A stretch of DNA of 64,000 nucleotides from Zestomonas carbonaria (GTDB lineage Bacteria > Pseudomonadota > Gammaproteobacteria > Pseudomonadales > Pseudomonadaceae): contig NZ_CAJFCI010000054.1 in NCBI RefSeq assembly GCF_904061905.1, positions 62,001 through 126,000 of the forward strand, in the 5' to 3' direction. Below are positions 34,211 to 43,372 of this stretch, piece after piece. Each line of letters starts with the position of its first letter. The stretch's first letter is position 1. The notes under the pieces are model-generated. The model made no database searches. It was not told the DNA's origin and saw nothing but the letters and a program-made list of their open reading frames with translations. The position numbers and the translations under genes were made by a program.

Positions 34211-36520
34211 TCAGTGGCGATCCCTGAGCCTGAGGATCAGCAGGTTCGGATCGGCGTCTATCTGCTCGCGGGTGAACGGCAGCGTCTGCCATTCCTGGCG
34301 CGAGAACAGTTCCGTCTGGTCCTTGAAGTAGGGAGAGGCCGGCTCGCTGGACTGCGAGAACGCCAGCAGGCCCTTGGCCACAGGCCCCTTCTCGTCGAAG
34401 CTGACCAACTGGATGTAGCTGCTGCCGCCGACCACTTCCAGGCGGCCATCGGCATCCTGCCGGCTCTGGATGGCGTTGTAGATGCCCATGCGTCCATCGC
34501 CTCCGGGGATCGGAATCTGTACGTTGCCGCGCCTGGCGATCTGGATCTGTCCCCAGGTGGTCCGCTCCGGCCAGCGTGCCGCCTCGACCTCGCTCGCCGC
34601 CTTGCGCAACGCCCGTTCGAGCTGCCGGGCGACCTGCGGGTCCTGCCAGGCGATGCCGCGCGGGGTATGCAGCGGGTCCTGCGGGTCGAAGGGATGAAGC
34701 CAGACCGCGTCGAGTTTCGGGAGCGCCGCCACGAAACGCTGGAAGTACAGCAGCCCCAGGCCGCTATCCAGTTCCGCGCGCCGGTCCCAGGCCGCCAGCG
34801 CCGCGCAGCCGCCGGCCAGTTCTTGGTCCGTCGACCGGGAAGCGCAGAACGCCAGCAGGTCGTCCAGGACCAGATCGGCCAGGTACACCCGGTTGTCCGT
34901 CACCAGGCGGGTCAGGAAGTCCTCGCTGAACGGCTGCCCGTCGTGCGCGCCGAGCTGGGCCAGGGCGTAGCGGGCGCGCGCGCCCAGTGGCCGGCCTTCG
35001 CGGCTGACCAGCGGGGAGTAGCCGGTCAGCGGCGTGGCCGGGTTGCTCATCCAGGCGCTGTCGTTCGAGTTCTGCACGAAATCGCCGCGACGCAGCGCCG
35101 GCAGGCGTTTGCCGGCAACCACGCCAGGCTGCGCCGCCTCGGGATCGACTTGCCAGTCGCAATCGCCACGGCTGCCGTCCAGGCCGGGCAGCCCCTGGCC
35201 CAGCAATGCCTGGTCGGCGCACTCGCCCAGCCGCTCCAGCGGCACGTTGGGAACGAGCGAGGCGTTCATGTACAGGGCACTGCCCCGGTCGTCCACGGCC
35301 AGGGTGTTGACCCAGGGAATCCCCTGGATGTCCTGAATCGCCGCGCTGAAGGCGTCCAGGTCGCTGGCCTGGTTCATCGCCAGCCATTGCTGCAACACCC
35401 GCGTGTTGCCCAGGTTGACGTCTTGCAGGGCATAGGCGTGCTGCCGGTTCCAGTCGAGCATGCCGGGCCAGTTCAGCAGCGGGCCGAAGGTGGATTCGTA
35501 GATGTCGTGGCTCTGCTTCGACAGGCGCCCGTCCGGCTCGCGGACGTCGATGGACAGCGTGGTCTTGCGCAACGGCAGGCTGCGTCCGTCGACGAGGTAG
35601 CGCGTGGGGTCCTTGGGGTCCAGCGCCAGGCGGTGCAGGGTGAAGTGGCTCGACGTATCGACGGTGTGGGTCCAGGCCAGGTGCCGGTTGAAACCGATGT
35701 TCACCACCGGCAGGCCGGGCAGCGCGGCGCCCATCACGTCCAGCTTGCCGGGCAGGGTCAGGTGCATCTGGTAGAAACGCAGCCCGCCGGACCAGGGGAA
35801 GTGCGGGTTGGCCAGCAGGCGGCCCTTGCCGTTCTCGGTGCGCTCCCCGCCCACGGCGATGGCGTTGCTGCCGCGCTCCAGGGCGAAGCCGCGCAGGCGC
35901 TCCAGGCTCAGCGAGGTGACCGTGGTGGGCGTCGGCGCCGCAGCTTGCGGCGGGGCGGCGGCCAGCATGGCTTCGCTGAACTGCCCGATCCCGCCTTCGA
36001 CCAGCAGCCGGCGCACGAGCCGCGCCATGTCTTCCTCTTGCAGGGGACGCAGCCAGTCGGCATCGCGGCAGGCGACCGGGCGCTTCGTCGTGGCGACCTC
36101 GCCCAGGTAGTGGTTGAAGCCGGCCACGTAGCCGGACAGCAGTTGCCGGATGGCCGGCGGCTGGCTGTCCAGGAAACCGGCAACGGCCTCGTCAGCGTTC
36201 AGCCAGCGGAAGAAGAAGTCCGAGCGCACGTTGTCCAGGCCAGTCGAGGACTGCCCTTCCCGCCCCAGGAACCGGGCCCGCTCGCCCCGCACGGTCAGCA
36301 CTTCGTCGGCCAGCAGGCAGAGATTGTCCCGCGCATAGGCGTAACCGATGCCGTAGCCGAGGCCGTGCTCGTCGGCCGCCCGGATATGCGGTATGCCGAA
36401 GGAGGTCCAGCGGATCTCGGCCTTGTAGTCGGTCCGGACATCCCGTGCGCCGGCCGGCGACGCCATCATCATGGAACCTGTCGCCACCAGTGCGATGGCT
36501 GCGGAAAGAACCCTGTGCAC
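34211..36520 (-). CDS. pvdQ: Acyl-homoserine-lactone/siderophore acylase PvdQ
   Basis: A 769-aa Ntn-hydrolase of the penicillin-acylase family with signal peptide (HRVLSAAIALVATGSMMMASPAGA), so periplasmic. The self-processing site is ERGSNAIAVGG: Gly217-Ser218, with Ser218 as the N-terminal nucleophile of the beta chain. In Pseudomonas it removes the fatty-acid tail from the pyoverdine precursor, and it can also cleave long-chain acyl-homoserine lactones (known for the family). An exact IS box lies 63-86 nt before the ATG. It is 90 nt downstream of the FecI gene on the same strand but has its own promoter. Confidence 0.93.
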   Translation of the reverse strand: MHRVLSAAIALVATGSMMMASPAGARDVRTDYKAEIRWTSFGIPHIRAADEHGLGYGIGYAYARDNLCLLADEVLTVRGERARFLGREGQSSTGLDNVRSDFFFRWLNADEAVAGFLDSQPPAIRQLLSGYVAGFNHYLGEVATTKRPVACRDADWLRPLQEEDMARLVRRLLVEGGIGQFSEAMLAAAPPQAAAPTPTTVTSLSLERLRGFALERGSNAIAVGGERTENGKGRLLANPHFPWSGGLRFYQMHLTLPGKLDVMGAALPGLPVVNIGFNRHLAWTHTVDTSSHFTLHRLALDPKDPTRYLVDGRSLPLRKTTLSIDVREPDGRLSKQSHDIYESTFGPLLNWPGMLDWNRQHAYALQDVNLGNTRVLQQWLAMNQASDLDAFSAAIQDIQGIPWVNTLAVDDRGSALYMNASLVPNVPLERLGECADQALLGQGLPGLDGSRGDCDWQVDPEAAQPGVVAGKRLPALRRGDFVQNSNDSAWMSNPATPLTGYSPLVSREGRPLGARARYALAQLGAHDGQPFSEDFLTRLVTDNRVYLADLVLDDLLAFCASRSTDQELAGGCAALAAWDRRAELDSGLGLLYFQRFVAALPKLDAVWLHPFDPQDPLHTPRGIAWQDPQVARQLERALRKAASEVEAARWPERTTWGQIQIARRGNVQIPIPGGDGRMGIYNAIQSRQDADGRLEVVGGSSYIQLVSFDEKGPVAKGLLAFSQSSEPASPYFKDQTELFSRQEWQTLPFTREQIDADPNLLILRLRDRH

Positions 36521-36582
36521 GCTTACCCCCGTTCCGGCAATGGAAATGTCGCGCCGCGAGGCGGCGCGAAAACCATGGAGAG

Positions 36583-36606
36583 ACGCGGGGAGAAGCCGGA
36601 AATTTA
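36583..36606 (-). promoter_or_regulatory. IS box TAAAT-N16-CGT (PvdS promoter) for pvdQ
   Basis: On the minus strand TAAAT (36606-36602) and CGT (36585-36583) are spaced by exactly 16 nt. This is the known recognition pattern for the iron-starvation sigma factor PvdS. It lies between the FecI stop and the pvdQ start. Confidence 0.85.
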
Positions 36607-36610
36607 GGGG

Positions 36611-37138
36611 TCAGCGAGGGCGCAGGCCGGAATAGCGGCGCGCCGCGTCATCGGGGTCGGCCCTGGAGTACTCCATCTCCTTGACCCGGATGCGGCAGTG
36701 CTTCATGGCGTTGACGATGTGCTTTTCCACCATGTCCTTGGAAATGCCCATCTGCGTCGCGATCTCGTGGTGCGCCATGCCATCCAGCTTGCGCAGCAGG
36801 AACGCCCTGCGGCAATTCTCCGGCAGCTCGCTCAGCGCCCTGTCCACCAGATCGGCGCGCTGGCGCAGGTACAGCGAATCCTGGGGGGTGGACTGGTCCT
36901 TGGCCTGCAACTCGACGTCTTCGAGCGACTCGCTGCGCCGCACCACGCCACGGCGGTGGGTATCGATGGCGATGTTGATCGCCGTGCGGTACAGGTAGGC
37001 CTGCGGGTATTCCACCGCGCCGCCGCGACCACCTTCGAGAACCCGCACGTAGGCATCATGGGCCACGTCCGCCGCCAGATGACGATCCCTCAACCGGGAG
37101 GTCAAGTAGCGGACCAATTGCTGGTAGTACTGTTCCAT
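36611..37138 (-). CDS. ECF sigma factor of the FecI family (FpvI-like)
   Basis: A 175-aa group-IV sigma factor. Region 2 is LRDRHLAADVAHDAYVRVLEG and YLYRTAINIAIDTHRR; region 4 is RALSELPENCRRAFLLRKLDGMAHHEIATQMGISKDMVEKHI. The sequence resembles FecI/FpvI rather than PvdS. The start with GGGGGA upstream is preferred over an ATG 12 nt earlier. It is divergent from a FecR-type anti-sigma gene with a Fur-like box between. Probable role: transcription of the receptor gene at 49818 after ferric-siderophore signalling (inferred). Confidence 0.85.
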   Translation of the reverse strand: MEQYYQQLVRYLTSRLRDRHLAADVAHDAYVRVLEGGRGGAVEYPQAYLYRTAINIAIDTHRRGVVRRSESLEDVELQAKDQSTPQDSLYLRQRADLVDRALSELPENCRRAFLLRKLDGMAHHEIATQMGISKDMVEKHIVNAMKHCRIRVKEMEYSRADPDDAARRYSGLRPR

Positions 37139-37248
37139 GATCCCCCGCACCTAAAGCTCATCGCCGCTCGCCAGGAGCACGCCCGTCGGGGCTCTCCGTC
37201 CCACTGCCTTGAGCCGGCTCGCGCCGCATTCTATACTGGCAAACGGCC

Positions 37249-37271
37249 AAATTATAATAATTCTCATCTTT
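37249..37271. promoter_or_regulatory. Fur-box-like sequence between the sigma and anti-sigma genes
   Basis: The AT-rich AATTATAATAATTCTCATC stretch matches most of the Fur consensus (repeats of GATAAT/ATTATC) in an otherwise GC-rich region. It lies 111 nt before the FecI start and 55 nt before the FecR start and would let Fur repress both when iron is plentiful. Confidence 0.65.
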
Positions 37272-37325
37272 AATAGAAGCCCTCTTCGGAGGCTCCGCCC
37301 CACTCTTTCCCCGACCGGTAGCCCG

Positions 37326-38321
37326 ATGACCCGCCAAGCCTCGTCCCCCGCTGCAAGTGACAGCCTCATCGATGAAGCGGCCTACTGGTGCATGCGCCTG
37401 CATGCGGAAGACTGCACGGACGAAGAGCGCGCGGCATTCGAGCGGTGGGTGCAGAGCGACCCGGCCCACGCCCGCGAATACCAGGCCATGCTCGACATCT
37501 GGCAGGTAAGCGAACACCTGCCCAGGCAGGCCATGCCGACCGACGGTCTTCCCCCGCCTCCGCAAGCGCCTTCCCGGCGCCGCCTGCGCAGGCCCGCCAT
37601 GGCCGTCGCGGCCGCGCTGCTCCTGTCGCTGAGCGGCCTGCTGGGCTGGCAACAGGGCTGGCTGCCCAACGATATCCAGCGCTACCACGCCGGGGAAAAC
37701 CTCCGCGAAGCCACCCTGCCCGATGGTTCGCGCGTCCAGTTGAACCTGGGCACCACGCTGTGGTTCAGCAATTTCCGCGACCGCCGCAGCGTGACGCTCA
37801 GCGAAGGCGAGGCTTTCTTCGAGGTCCAGCACGATGGCAGCCATCCCTTCGTGGTGTACGCGGGCAAGGGTAGCGTCACCGTCACCGGCACCCAGTTCAA
37901 CGTGTGGAAATACGAGGAACAGGTGGTGGTCACCCTGACCGAGGGCTCGGTCAAGGTGCGCAGCGACGCACAGGAGGTCGACCAGGTCGCCTACCTGTCG
38001 CCCGGCATGCAGGCCCGCTACGGCAGCAAGGACGAGATGCCGCACATATCGGCCGCGAAGGCCGGGTCCCTGGCCTGGCGCGAGGGCAAGCTGGTGCTCG
38101 ACGACCTGACGCTCGCCGAGGCCCTGCCCCTGATCAACCGCTACCTGGACAAGCCGGTCCTGCTGGCCGACCAGGCCACCGCCGGCATCCGCATCGGCGG
38201 CATCTACGACACCCGCAACGTCGGGCAACTCGTCCAGGCGCTGCCCAAGGTACTGCCGGTCTACCTGAGCCAGAACGCGGACGGCAATACCGTCATCAAC
38301 GGTAACGAGCAGCTTTTCTAG
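37326..38321 (+). CDS. FecR-family anti-sigma factor / signal transducer (FpvR-like)
   Basis: A 331-aa protein. The cytoplasmic N-terminus (IDEAAYWCMRLHAEDCTDEERAAFERWVQSDPAHAREY) is the sigma-binding FecR N-domain. One transmembrane helix (RPAMAVAAALLLSLSGLLGW, near residues 83-102) leads to a periplasmic FecR domain (REATLPDGSRVQLNLGTTLWF, then RSVTLSEGEAFFEV) and a C-terminal STN-like segment. It holds the FecI-type factor inactive until the receptor's plug/signalling domain contacts it. Divergent orientation relative to the sigma gene. Confidence 0.88.
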   Translation: MTRQASSPAASDSLIDEAAYWCMRLHAEDCTDEERAAFERWVQSDPAHAREYQAMLDIWQVSEHLPRQAMPTDGLPPPPQAPSRRRLRRPAMAVAAALLLSLSGLLGWQQGWLPNDIQRYHAGENLREATLPDGSRVQLNLGTTLWFSNFRDRRSVTLSEGEAFFEVQHDGSHPFVVYAGKGSVTVTGTQFNVWKYEEQVVVTLTEGSVKVRSDAQEVDQVAYLSPGMQARYGSKDEMPHISAAKAGSLAWREGKLVLDDLTLAEALPLINRYLDKPVLLADQATAGIRIGGIYDTRNVGQLVQALPKVLPVYLSQNADGNTVINGNEQLF

Positions 38322-38404
38322 GCCGAATCGGCATTCAGCTTCCCACGCTCCTACAGGCACGTGCCGTCACAACCCAGGGCTGCTGGAACCCCACCTCTCC
38401 CCCC

Positions 38405-38428
38405 TAAATCCCGCCTTGCCCTTCTCGT
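38405..38428 (+). promoter_or_regulatory. IS box TAAAT-N16-CGT (PvdS promoter) for pvdE
   Basis: TAAAT at 38405-38409 and CGT at 38426-38428, exactly 16 nt apart, 71 nt before the pvdE start. It gives the exporter its own iron-starvation promoter, independent of the anti-sigma gene upstream. Confidence 0.85.
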
Positions 38429-38499
38429 CTCATTAGCTCAAGGCGAGGGCCCTCTCGTCCCGCCTTCGACTCCTCCGCCACGGCTCCCGAGAAGGCCCC

Positions 38500-40155
38500 A
38501 TGACCCCCAACGCAGAAAGCCTCGCCCACGAAACCCTGACCATCCTCAAGCCATTCTGGCCACAGGTCGTCCTCTCGGCATTCCTGGGAATAGCCGGTGG
38601 CCTCAGCGTCACCGCGCTGCTGGCCACCATCAACACCGCGATGAACGCCGAAGGCGGCCCCAGCACGCGCCTCGCCCTGCTGTTCGCCGGCCTGTGCGTC
38701 CTGACCCTGGCCTGCTCGACCCTGTCGAACCTGCTGACCAACTACGTCGGCCAGCGCGTGGTCGCCACCCTGCGCCGGGAACTGGCGGCCAGGATCCTCG
38801 CCGCGCCCATCGAGCAACTGGAACGCTACCGCGCCCACCGGCTGATCCCGGTGCTGCTCAACGACGTCGGCACCATCAGCACCTTCGCCCTGACCGTGGC
38901 GCCCATGGTGATCTCGTTCACCGTGACCATCGGCTGCCTGAGCTACCTGGCGCTGCTGTCCTGGCAGATCCTGCTGCTCACGGTGATCACGGTGATCGTC
39001 GGCAGCGGCGCGCAATACCTGGCGCATCGCTACGGCACCCGCAGCATCCAGGCCGCCCGCGACGGCGAGGACGAGTTGCAGAAGCACTACCAGGCCATTT
39101 CCGCCGGCGCCAAGGAGCTGCGCATCCAGCGCGAGCGCCGCCTGCACATGCTGGACCAGCAGATCCACGGCACCACCGAGCGCATCTGCCGCGCCAACAT
39201 CCGCGCCGCCGCCATCTTCGTCAGCGCCGAGACCTTCGGCTCGATGCTGTTCTTCGCGGTGATCGGCATGGCCATCGCCTTCCAGGCCTTCTGGCCCGCC
39301 ACCGACAGGACCGTACTGGGCGGCTTCGTGCTGGTCATGCTGTACATGAAGGGGCCGCTGGAGCAGTTGATCAACACCCTGCCCGGCCTCAGCCGCGCCG
39401 AGGTCGCCTTCCGCCGCATCGCCGAGCTGTCGTGGCGCTTCTCCTCATCGGAGCCGCACCTGCTGGCCGGCGACCGCCCGCTGCTGGAGGAGCCCCTGGC
39501 GCACATCGAGCTCCACCAGGTGCGCTACGACTACCCGCAGGCGGAGGGCAGCCAGGCGTTCCACCTGGGCCCCATCGACCTGACCATCCGGCAGGGCGAG
39601 ATCGTCTTCATCGTCGGCGAGAACGGCTGCGGCAAGACCACCCTGATCAAGCTGCTGCTGGGCCTCTACGCGCCCCAGCACGGCGAGATCCGCCTCAATG
39701 GCCAGGCCGTCCGGGCCGAGCAGCGCGACGACTACCGGCAACTGTTCACCACCGTGTTCGCCGACTACTACCTGTTCGACGAACTGCTCCAGGGGCACTC
39801 CGAACTGCCCGGCGAAGCCCTCAAGTACCTGGAGCGCCTGGACATCGCCCACAAGGTCGGCATCCGCGATGGCGCCTTCACCACCACCGACCTGTCCACC
39901 GGCCAGCGCAAGCGCCTGGCCCTGGTCAACGCCTGGCTGGACGACCGCCCGGTGCTGGTGTTCGACGAATGGGCCGCCGACCAGGACCCGACCTTCCGCC
40001 GCGTGTTCTACACCGAGTTGCTGCCCGAGCTGAAACAGCGCGGCAAGACCCTGATAGTCATCTCCCACGACGACCGCTACTTCGACATCGCCGACCAGTT
40101 GGTGCGCATGCGCGCCGGCCAGGTGGCGACCGAACGCGTGCCGCAGCCGGCTTGA
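38500..40155 (+). CDS. pvdE: Pyoverdine precursor exporter PvdE (ABC transporter)
   Basis: A 551-aa half-transporter: six transmembrane segments in about the first 300 residues, then an ATPase domain with Walker A GENGCGKT (373-380), signature LSTGQ (465-469) and Walker B LVFDE ending at Glu490. It belongs to the cyclic-peptide/siderophore exporter group. In Pseudomonas PvdE moves the acylated ferribactin precursor from cytoplasm to periplasm. Driven by its own IS box. The next gene is on the opposite strand. Confidence 0.93.
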   Translation: MTPNAESLAHETLTILKPFWPQVVLSAFLGIAGGLSVTALLATINTAMNAEGGPSTRLALLFAGLCVLTLACSTLSNLLTNYVGQRVVATLRRELAARILAAPIEQLERYRAHRLIPVLLNDVGTISTFALTVAPMVISFTVTIGCLSYLALLSWQILLLTVITVIVGSGAQYLAHRYGTRSIQAARDGEDELQKHYQAISAGAKELRIQRERRLHMLDQQIHGTTERICRANIRAAAIFVSAETFGSMLFFAVIGMAIAFQAFWPATDRTVLGGFVLVMLYMKGPLEQLINTLPGLSRAEVAFRRIAELSWRFSSSEPHLLAGDRPLLEEPLAHIELHQVRYDYPQAEGSQAFHLGPIDLTIRQGEIVFIVGENGCGKTTLIKLLLGLYAPQHGEIRLNGQAVRAEQRDDYRQLFTTVFADYYLFDELLQGHSELPGEALKYLERLDIAHKVGIRDGAFTTTDLSTGQRKRLALVNAWLDDRPVLVFDEWAADQDPTFRRVFYTELLPELKQRGKTLIVISHDDRYFDIADQLVRMRAGQVATERVPQPA

Positions 40156-40374
40156 GGCGCTTGTGGGGTGCGCCGTTTATAGGGGAATGCGCACGGTGCC
40201 GACCAGCACGGCCCCCTGATCGGTGCGCGCGGCGCACCCTACGATCCAGCCATGCGGTGGCTCTTGTAGGGTGTGCTGTGCGCACCGTTCACATGGGATA
40301 TCCAAGGCGTTGCCGGGAACGCCCGGAGTTGCCTCCATATCGATGCACACGGCGCACCCTACCAAGGGCGGTAC
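40156..40374. repeat. Cluster of CACCCTAC-type palindromes
   Basis: The gap between convergent pvdE and the JmjC gene holds at least three imperfect inverted repeats that share a GTGCGC...GCGCACCCTAC layout (40222-40242, inverted at 40266-40286, and 40343-40362). Such clusters can fold at the ends of both transcripts. No gene seen. Confidence 0.75.
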
Positions 40375-41502
40375 TCACCAACCCCGCCCCGAATTGACCC
40401 AGAAGTTGACGGACAGCGAGGTCGAGACGGACTCGACCTGATGGAACCAGCCTTCCGGCAGGAACAGCAGGTCGCCCGCCTCCAGCACGATGCGCAGGAA
40501 GACCACCTCGCGCGCGCCGGGGAATCTGTCGTAGTCGGGTTTGTCGGGGTTCGCGTCGCAGCCTTCCAGGCCGCCCTGGGGCGAAGTGGACCAGGTCCCC
40601 AGCGCCTCGCGATGATGCGGCGCGGCCAGGATGAAGGACTTGCGCCCCCACACCTGGGCGAAGAGGTTGTCGGTATCGTCCCGGTGCAGGGGCGTCAGCG
40701 TGCCCTTGGGACCGATCCAGATACGCGGCTTGATGTACAGCGACGACTCGAAATAGTCGGGGAAGCGGATCAGCTCCAGCAGTTGGGCAGGCAGGACATT
40801 GTTGCCCATGTACGGCGGCGGGACGCCTTCCTCCACGTCCCGATCCAGGGCGGCGATGAACTCGGCCATCGAGGTGGAACGAAAATCCCGCTCGGTGGAG
40901 AAGGTCTTCTGGACGTAGTCGCCATGCCGGGTGATGCCCTGCAGCTCGGCGAAATGCACCAGCGACTCCTCGCGGCTCATGTTGAACAGCGGCCAGTCGC
41001 GCAGGGCGTCGCTGATGATCACCGGGAGCCCCTGCGGCAGGTAGTGCCGGCGGAACTCCTCCACCGACAGGCCGCCGCGCGGCCGGCGCTCCACTTCCAG
41101 CAGCGTTGCCTGGCGCGCCGAAAGCCGGTCGCTGGCCCGCTCCGGCGCGGGATAGCGCTGGTTCATGTCCCGCGCCTGCTTCGGCGGCGTGGCGCCCCGG
41201 CGAGCCGCATTGATGATCTGCGGCAACAGGGTGGCGAGCCCCATCTGCCCGCCGATCTTCAGCCGTCCGTTGGCGAACAGTTCCTCGACGTCCCGCGTCC
41301 CCTGGAGAATCCCGGCGAAGTCCTGTTCGTCGAGCTCGATGGTCACGTCGGCGGCCGGATGCCGTCCGGGCCGGATGGTCACCTGCTCGGCCACTTCCGA
41401 CCAGATCGTCTTTTCCGCGGAGAAGACGAACTGGAAGACCCCTCGGGCCCCCACCGTCTGCGCACCGGCGAACAAGTTGGACAACACAGCGGGTAAATCC
41501 AT
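40375..41502 (-). CDS. SCP2-like plus JmjC/cupin_8 protein, putative Fe(II)/2-oxoglutarate hydroxylase
   Basis: A 375-aa two-domain protein. The first ~100 residues resemble the SCP2 sterol-carrier fold (QFVFSAEKTIWSEVAEQVTIRPGRHPAADVTIELDEQDF). The rest is a JmjC/cupin_8 domain with the facial metal triad His273-x-Asp275 (PLHRDDTDN) and His354 (GWFHQVES). AGGAG lies 8 nt upstream of the ATG. Located between pvdE and pvdP on the pvdP strand, 235 nt downstream of the pvdP stop, with no IS box of its own. Context suggests hydroxylation of a siderophore residue, perhaps on the NRPS carrier; this is inference. Confidence 0.75.
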   Translation of the reverse strand: MDLPAVLSNLFAGAQTVGARGVFQFVFSAEKTIWSEVAEQVTIRPGRHPAADVTIELDEQDFAGILQGTRDVEELFANGRLKIGGQMGLATLLPQIINAARRGATPPKQARDMNQRYPAPERASDRLSARQATLLEVERRPRGGLSVEEFRRHYLPQGLPVIISDALRDWPLFNMSREESLVHFAELQGITRHGDYVQKTFSTERDFRSTSMAEFIAALDRDVEEGVPPPYMGNNVLPAQLLELIRFPDYFESSLYIKPRIWIGPKGTLTPLHRDDTDNLFAQVWGRKSFILAAPHHREALGTWSTSPQGGLEGCDANPDKPDYDRFPGAREVVFLRIVLEAGDLLFLPEGWFHQVESVSTSLSVNFWVNSGRGW

Positions 41503-41607
41503 GGTCGGGTTCTCCTGGGGTCTAGTGGGTGTGCCATCAATACGTGTGAACAGTTCTGGTTCCAGCCAAGCCATGCCTCGTAACGACACCCCGGCCCTCA
41601 CCCCCGG

Positions 41608-41630
41608 CCCCTCTCCCGAAGGGAGAGGGG
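41608..41630. repeat. Perfect hairpin CCCCTCTCCC-GAA-GGGAGAGGGG
   Basis: A 10-bp perfect stem with a 3-nt loop between pvdP and the JmjC gene. Same family as the CCCCTCTCCCG...CGGGAGAGGGG repeats at 14190, 43493 and 43648. No T-run follows, so attenuation rather than full termination is possible. Confidence 0.6.
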
Positions 41631-41737
41631 AGTATCCGTGAGTACCGTCGGGCTTCGTGCTCTCCCACCACGCCCGACGCGCAATCAGGGACAGGGGGAG
41701 AGATGACAGCCCTTGGTCGCACGAGTCATCGGCCTCC

Positions 41738-43339
41738 TCAGGCGCGCGAGGCGCCCCGGGCAAGGTGTCGCCCGTACCACGGGCGACGCGGCACGCGTCC
41801 TTGCAGGCGCTCGGACTCATCCTCGCCGGTGAAGACGATGCCCAGCGCGAGCTTCATGGTCTCGATATCCAGCTCGCCGTCGTCGTCGCGGTTGCCACGC
41901 CCCCAGGCGCCGCAACCGGCCTGCGTCGGGCCCAGCCAGGGTTCGGCGACGCGCACCCAGTGGCCGGGAGCGAACCAGGGCACGCCGTCGACCTCCTTGC
42001 GCACCACCTGGCCGGGATGCGCCTGTTCGTGGGCCAGGAACCAGTCTTCGATGCGGTCGTCGATCCAGCCATGGAAGGACCAGAACACCGGGCTGACGTG
42101 GGAGGAAAACGGGTCGCCCAGGTAATCGTTGCCGGGGCGGAACCAGCGCTCGGAAAAGTCGGCGGAGCCCCGGCCATACGCAATCGGCAGGCCGCTGCCA
42201 GGGTCGAGCGGCACCGAGGCCCAGCGCATGTGCAGCCAGTCGTGGATGCCCAGTTCGATGCGCGATCCCAACTCGCCCAGGCACAAGGTGGCGAGGTACT
42301 CGGGGTCGCGGTACCGGGCTTCCCACGCCTGGAAATCGCCGTAATAGCCTTCGCCGCTCTTGATGTAGTACAGCCACTGGTTGAATTCGTCGTCGCCCTG
42401 GGATTCCCACGCCGGCGGCACGGAAAACCCGTCGCGGTTGGCCAGGTAGTCCGCGAACGCCTGCACCCCGTGGCCGATGAATGGCCGGGGCGGCGGCAGG
42501 CTCGGCCAGGAGGGCAGGTCCTGCATGGAGCGCGCGCGCATCAGCATGTGCCGGTGCATGAACAGGAAGTCCTCCCCGGAGCCGTTGCGGTGCCGCTGCC
42601 TGCCCCGCGCATCGCGCTCCTTGCCGAGAGGACCGGCCTGCCAGCCGAGCGCCCGCAGCGCCTGGCGTCGGTCGTCATCGAGCCGGTGCCAGCGATCGCG
42701 GCTGGCATGCCACAACTGGTGGAACAGGCGGTGCCCCGGCGAAGTCAGCCAGGCCGCCAGCTCCGGCACATAGGGCAGTCGTTCGCAGGCCGGCACGAAT
42801 GGCCGGCGGATGGCGACGAAGGTGACCTCCGGCGCCGACAGGCCTGCCTGGGTTCCCGACCGGCGCAAGCGGCCGCTCAGCGTTGCGTTGCCACCCGCAT
42901 TCCATACATCCCAGACCTCGTCGAAGATCGCCGAGCACTCCAGGGAGCGGCCAGCCCCGTCCACCATCTTCAGGCACAGGTTCGGTGCCTTGTCGCCGGC
43001 CAGTTGGCCAAAGACCTGGAACCCCTCGCCGGCAAAAGGCGGCGCGCCCAGGTAACCGCGCAATGCCCGGCCGCCGGGGCCGACGTCCAGCAGCAGTTGC
43101 AGCTCTCCCGCCGGGATTTCGGGGAAGTCCTGGCGTCCGGCGAGGAAGCGGACGTCCCACGCCCCGACCAGCCGGTTGGCCAGCAACGCGTTCTGCAATA
43201 CCGGGACAGGGGTGTCCGGCTCGTCGGACGACAGTTCGGCGGCCTCCGCCGCTTCCCATCTGCGATGGGCATAGATTCCCGCAGGCAGGGCTGCCGCCAC
43301 CGCCAACCCCGTTACGAACCCTCGCCGAGAAAACTTCAT
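41738..43339 (-). CDS. pvdP: Pyoverdine maturation tyrosinase PvdP
   Basis: A 533-aa protein with a Tat signal (SRRGFVTGLAVAAALPAG, twin Arg) that sends the folded enzyme to the periplasm. The C-terminal half is tyrosinase-like: copper-ligand His are plausible in RLFHQLWHASRDRWHRL, FLFMHRHMLM, ELGIHDWLHMRW and FWSFHGWIDDR. In Pseudomonas PvdP oxidises the D-Tyr/Dab ring precursor of ferribactin to form the dihydroxyquinoline chromophore. An exact IS box lies 34-57 nt upstream. It is divergent from pvdM. Confidence 0.92.
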   Translation of the reverse strand: MKFSRRGFVTGLAVAAALPAGIYAHRRWEAAEAAELSSDEPDTPVPVLQNALLANRLVGAWDVRFLAGRQDFPEIPAGELQLLLDVGPGGRALRGYLGAPPFAGEGFQVFGQLAGDKAPNLCLKMVDGAGRSLECSAIFDEVWDVWNAGGNATLSGRLRRSGTQAGLSAPEVTFVAIRRPFVPACERLPYVPELAAWLTSPGHRLFHQLWHASRDRWHRLDDDRRQALRALGWQAGPLGKERDARGRQRHRNGSGEDFLFMHRHMLMRARSMQDLPSWPSLPPPRPFIGHGVQAFADYLANRDGFSVPPAWESQGDDEFNQWLYYIKSGEGYYGDFQAWEARYRDPEYLATLCLGELGSRIELGIHDWLHMRWASVPLDPGSGLPIAYGRGSADFSERWFRPGNDYLGDPFSSHVSPVFWSFHGWIDDRIEDWFLAHEQAHPGQVVRKEVDGVPWFAPGHWVRVAEPWLGPTQAGCGAWGRGNRDDDGELDIETMKLALGIVFTGEDESERLQGRVPRRPWYGRHLARGASRA

Positions 43340-43372
43340 GCCTTCGCTCGTTCTCCAGTCACTCCAGCGAGA

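Noticed and set aside
36611-37138. pvdS
   Set aside because: The sequence follows the FecI/FpvI pattern and is paired with a FecR gene; PvdS has a different N-terminus and no adjacent anti-sigma gene.
41503-41737. IS box for the JmjC gene
   Set aside because: Every minus-strand CGT in the gap was checked for TAAAT 16 nt away; none matched, so co-transcription from pvdP is more likely.
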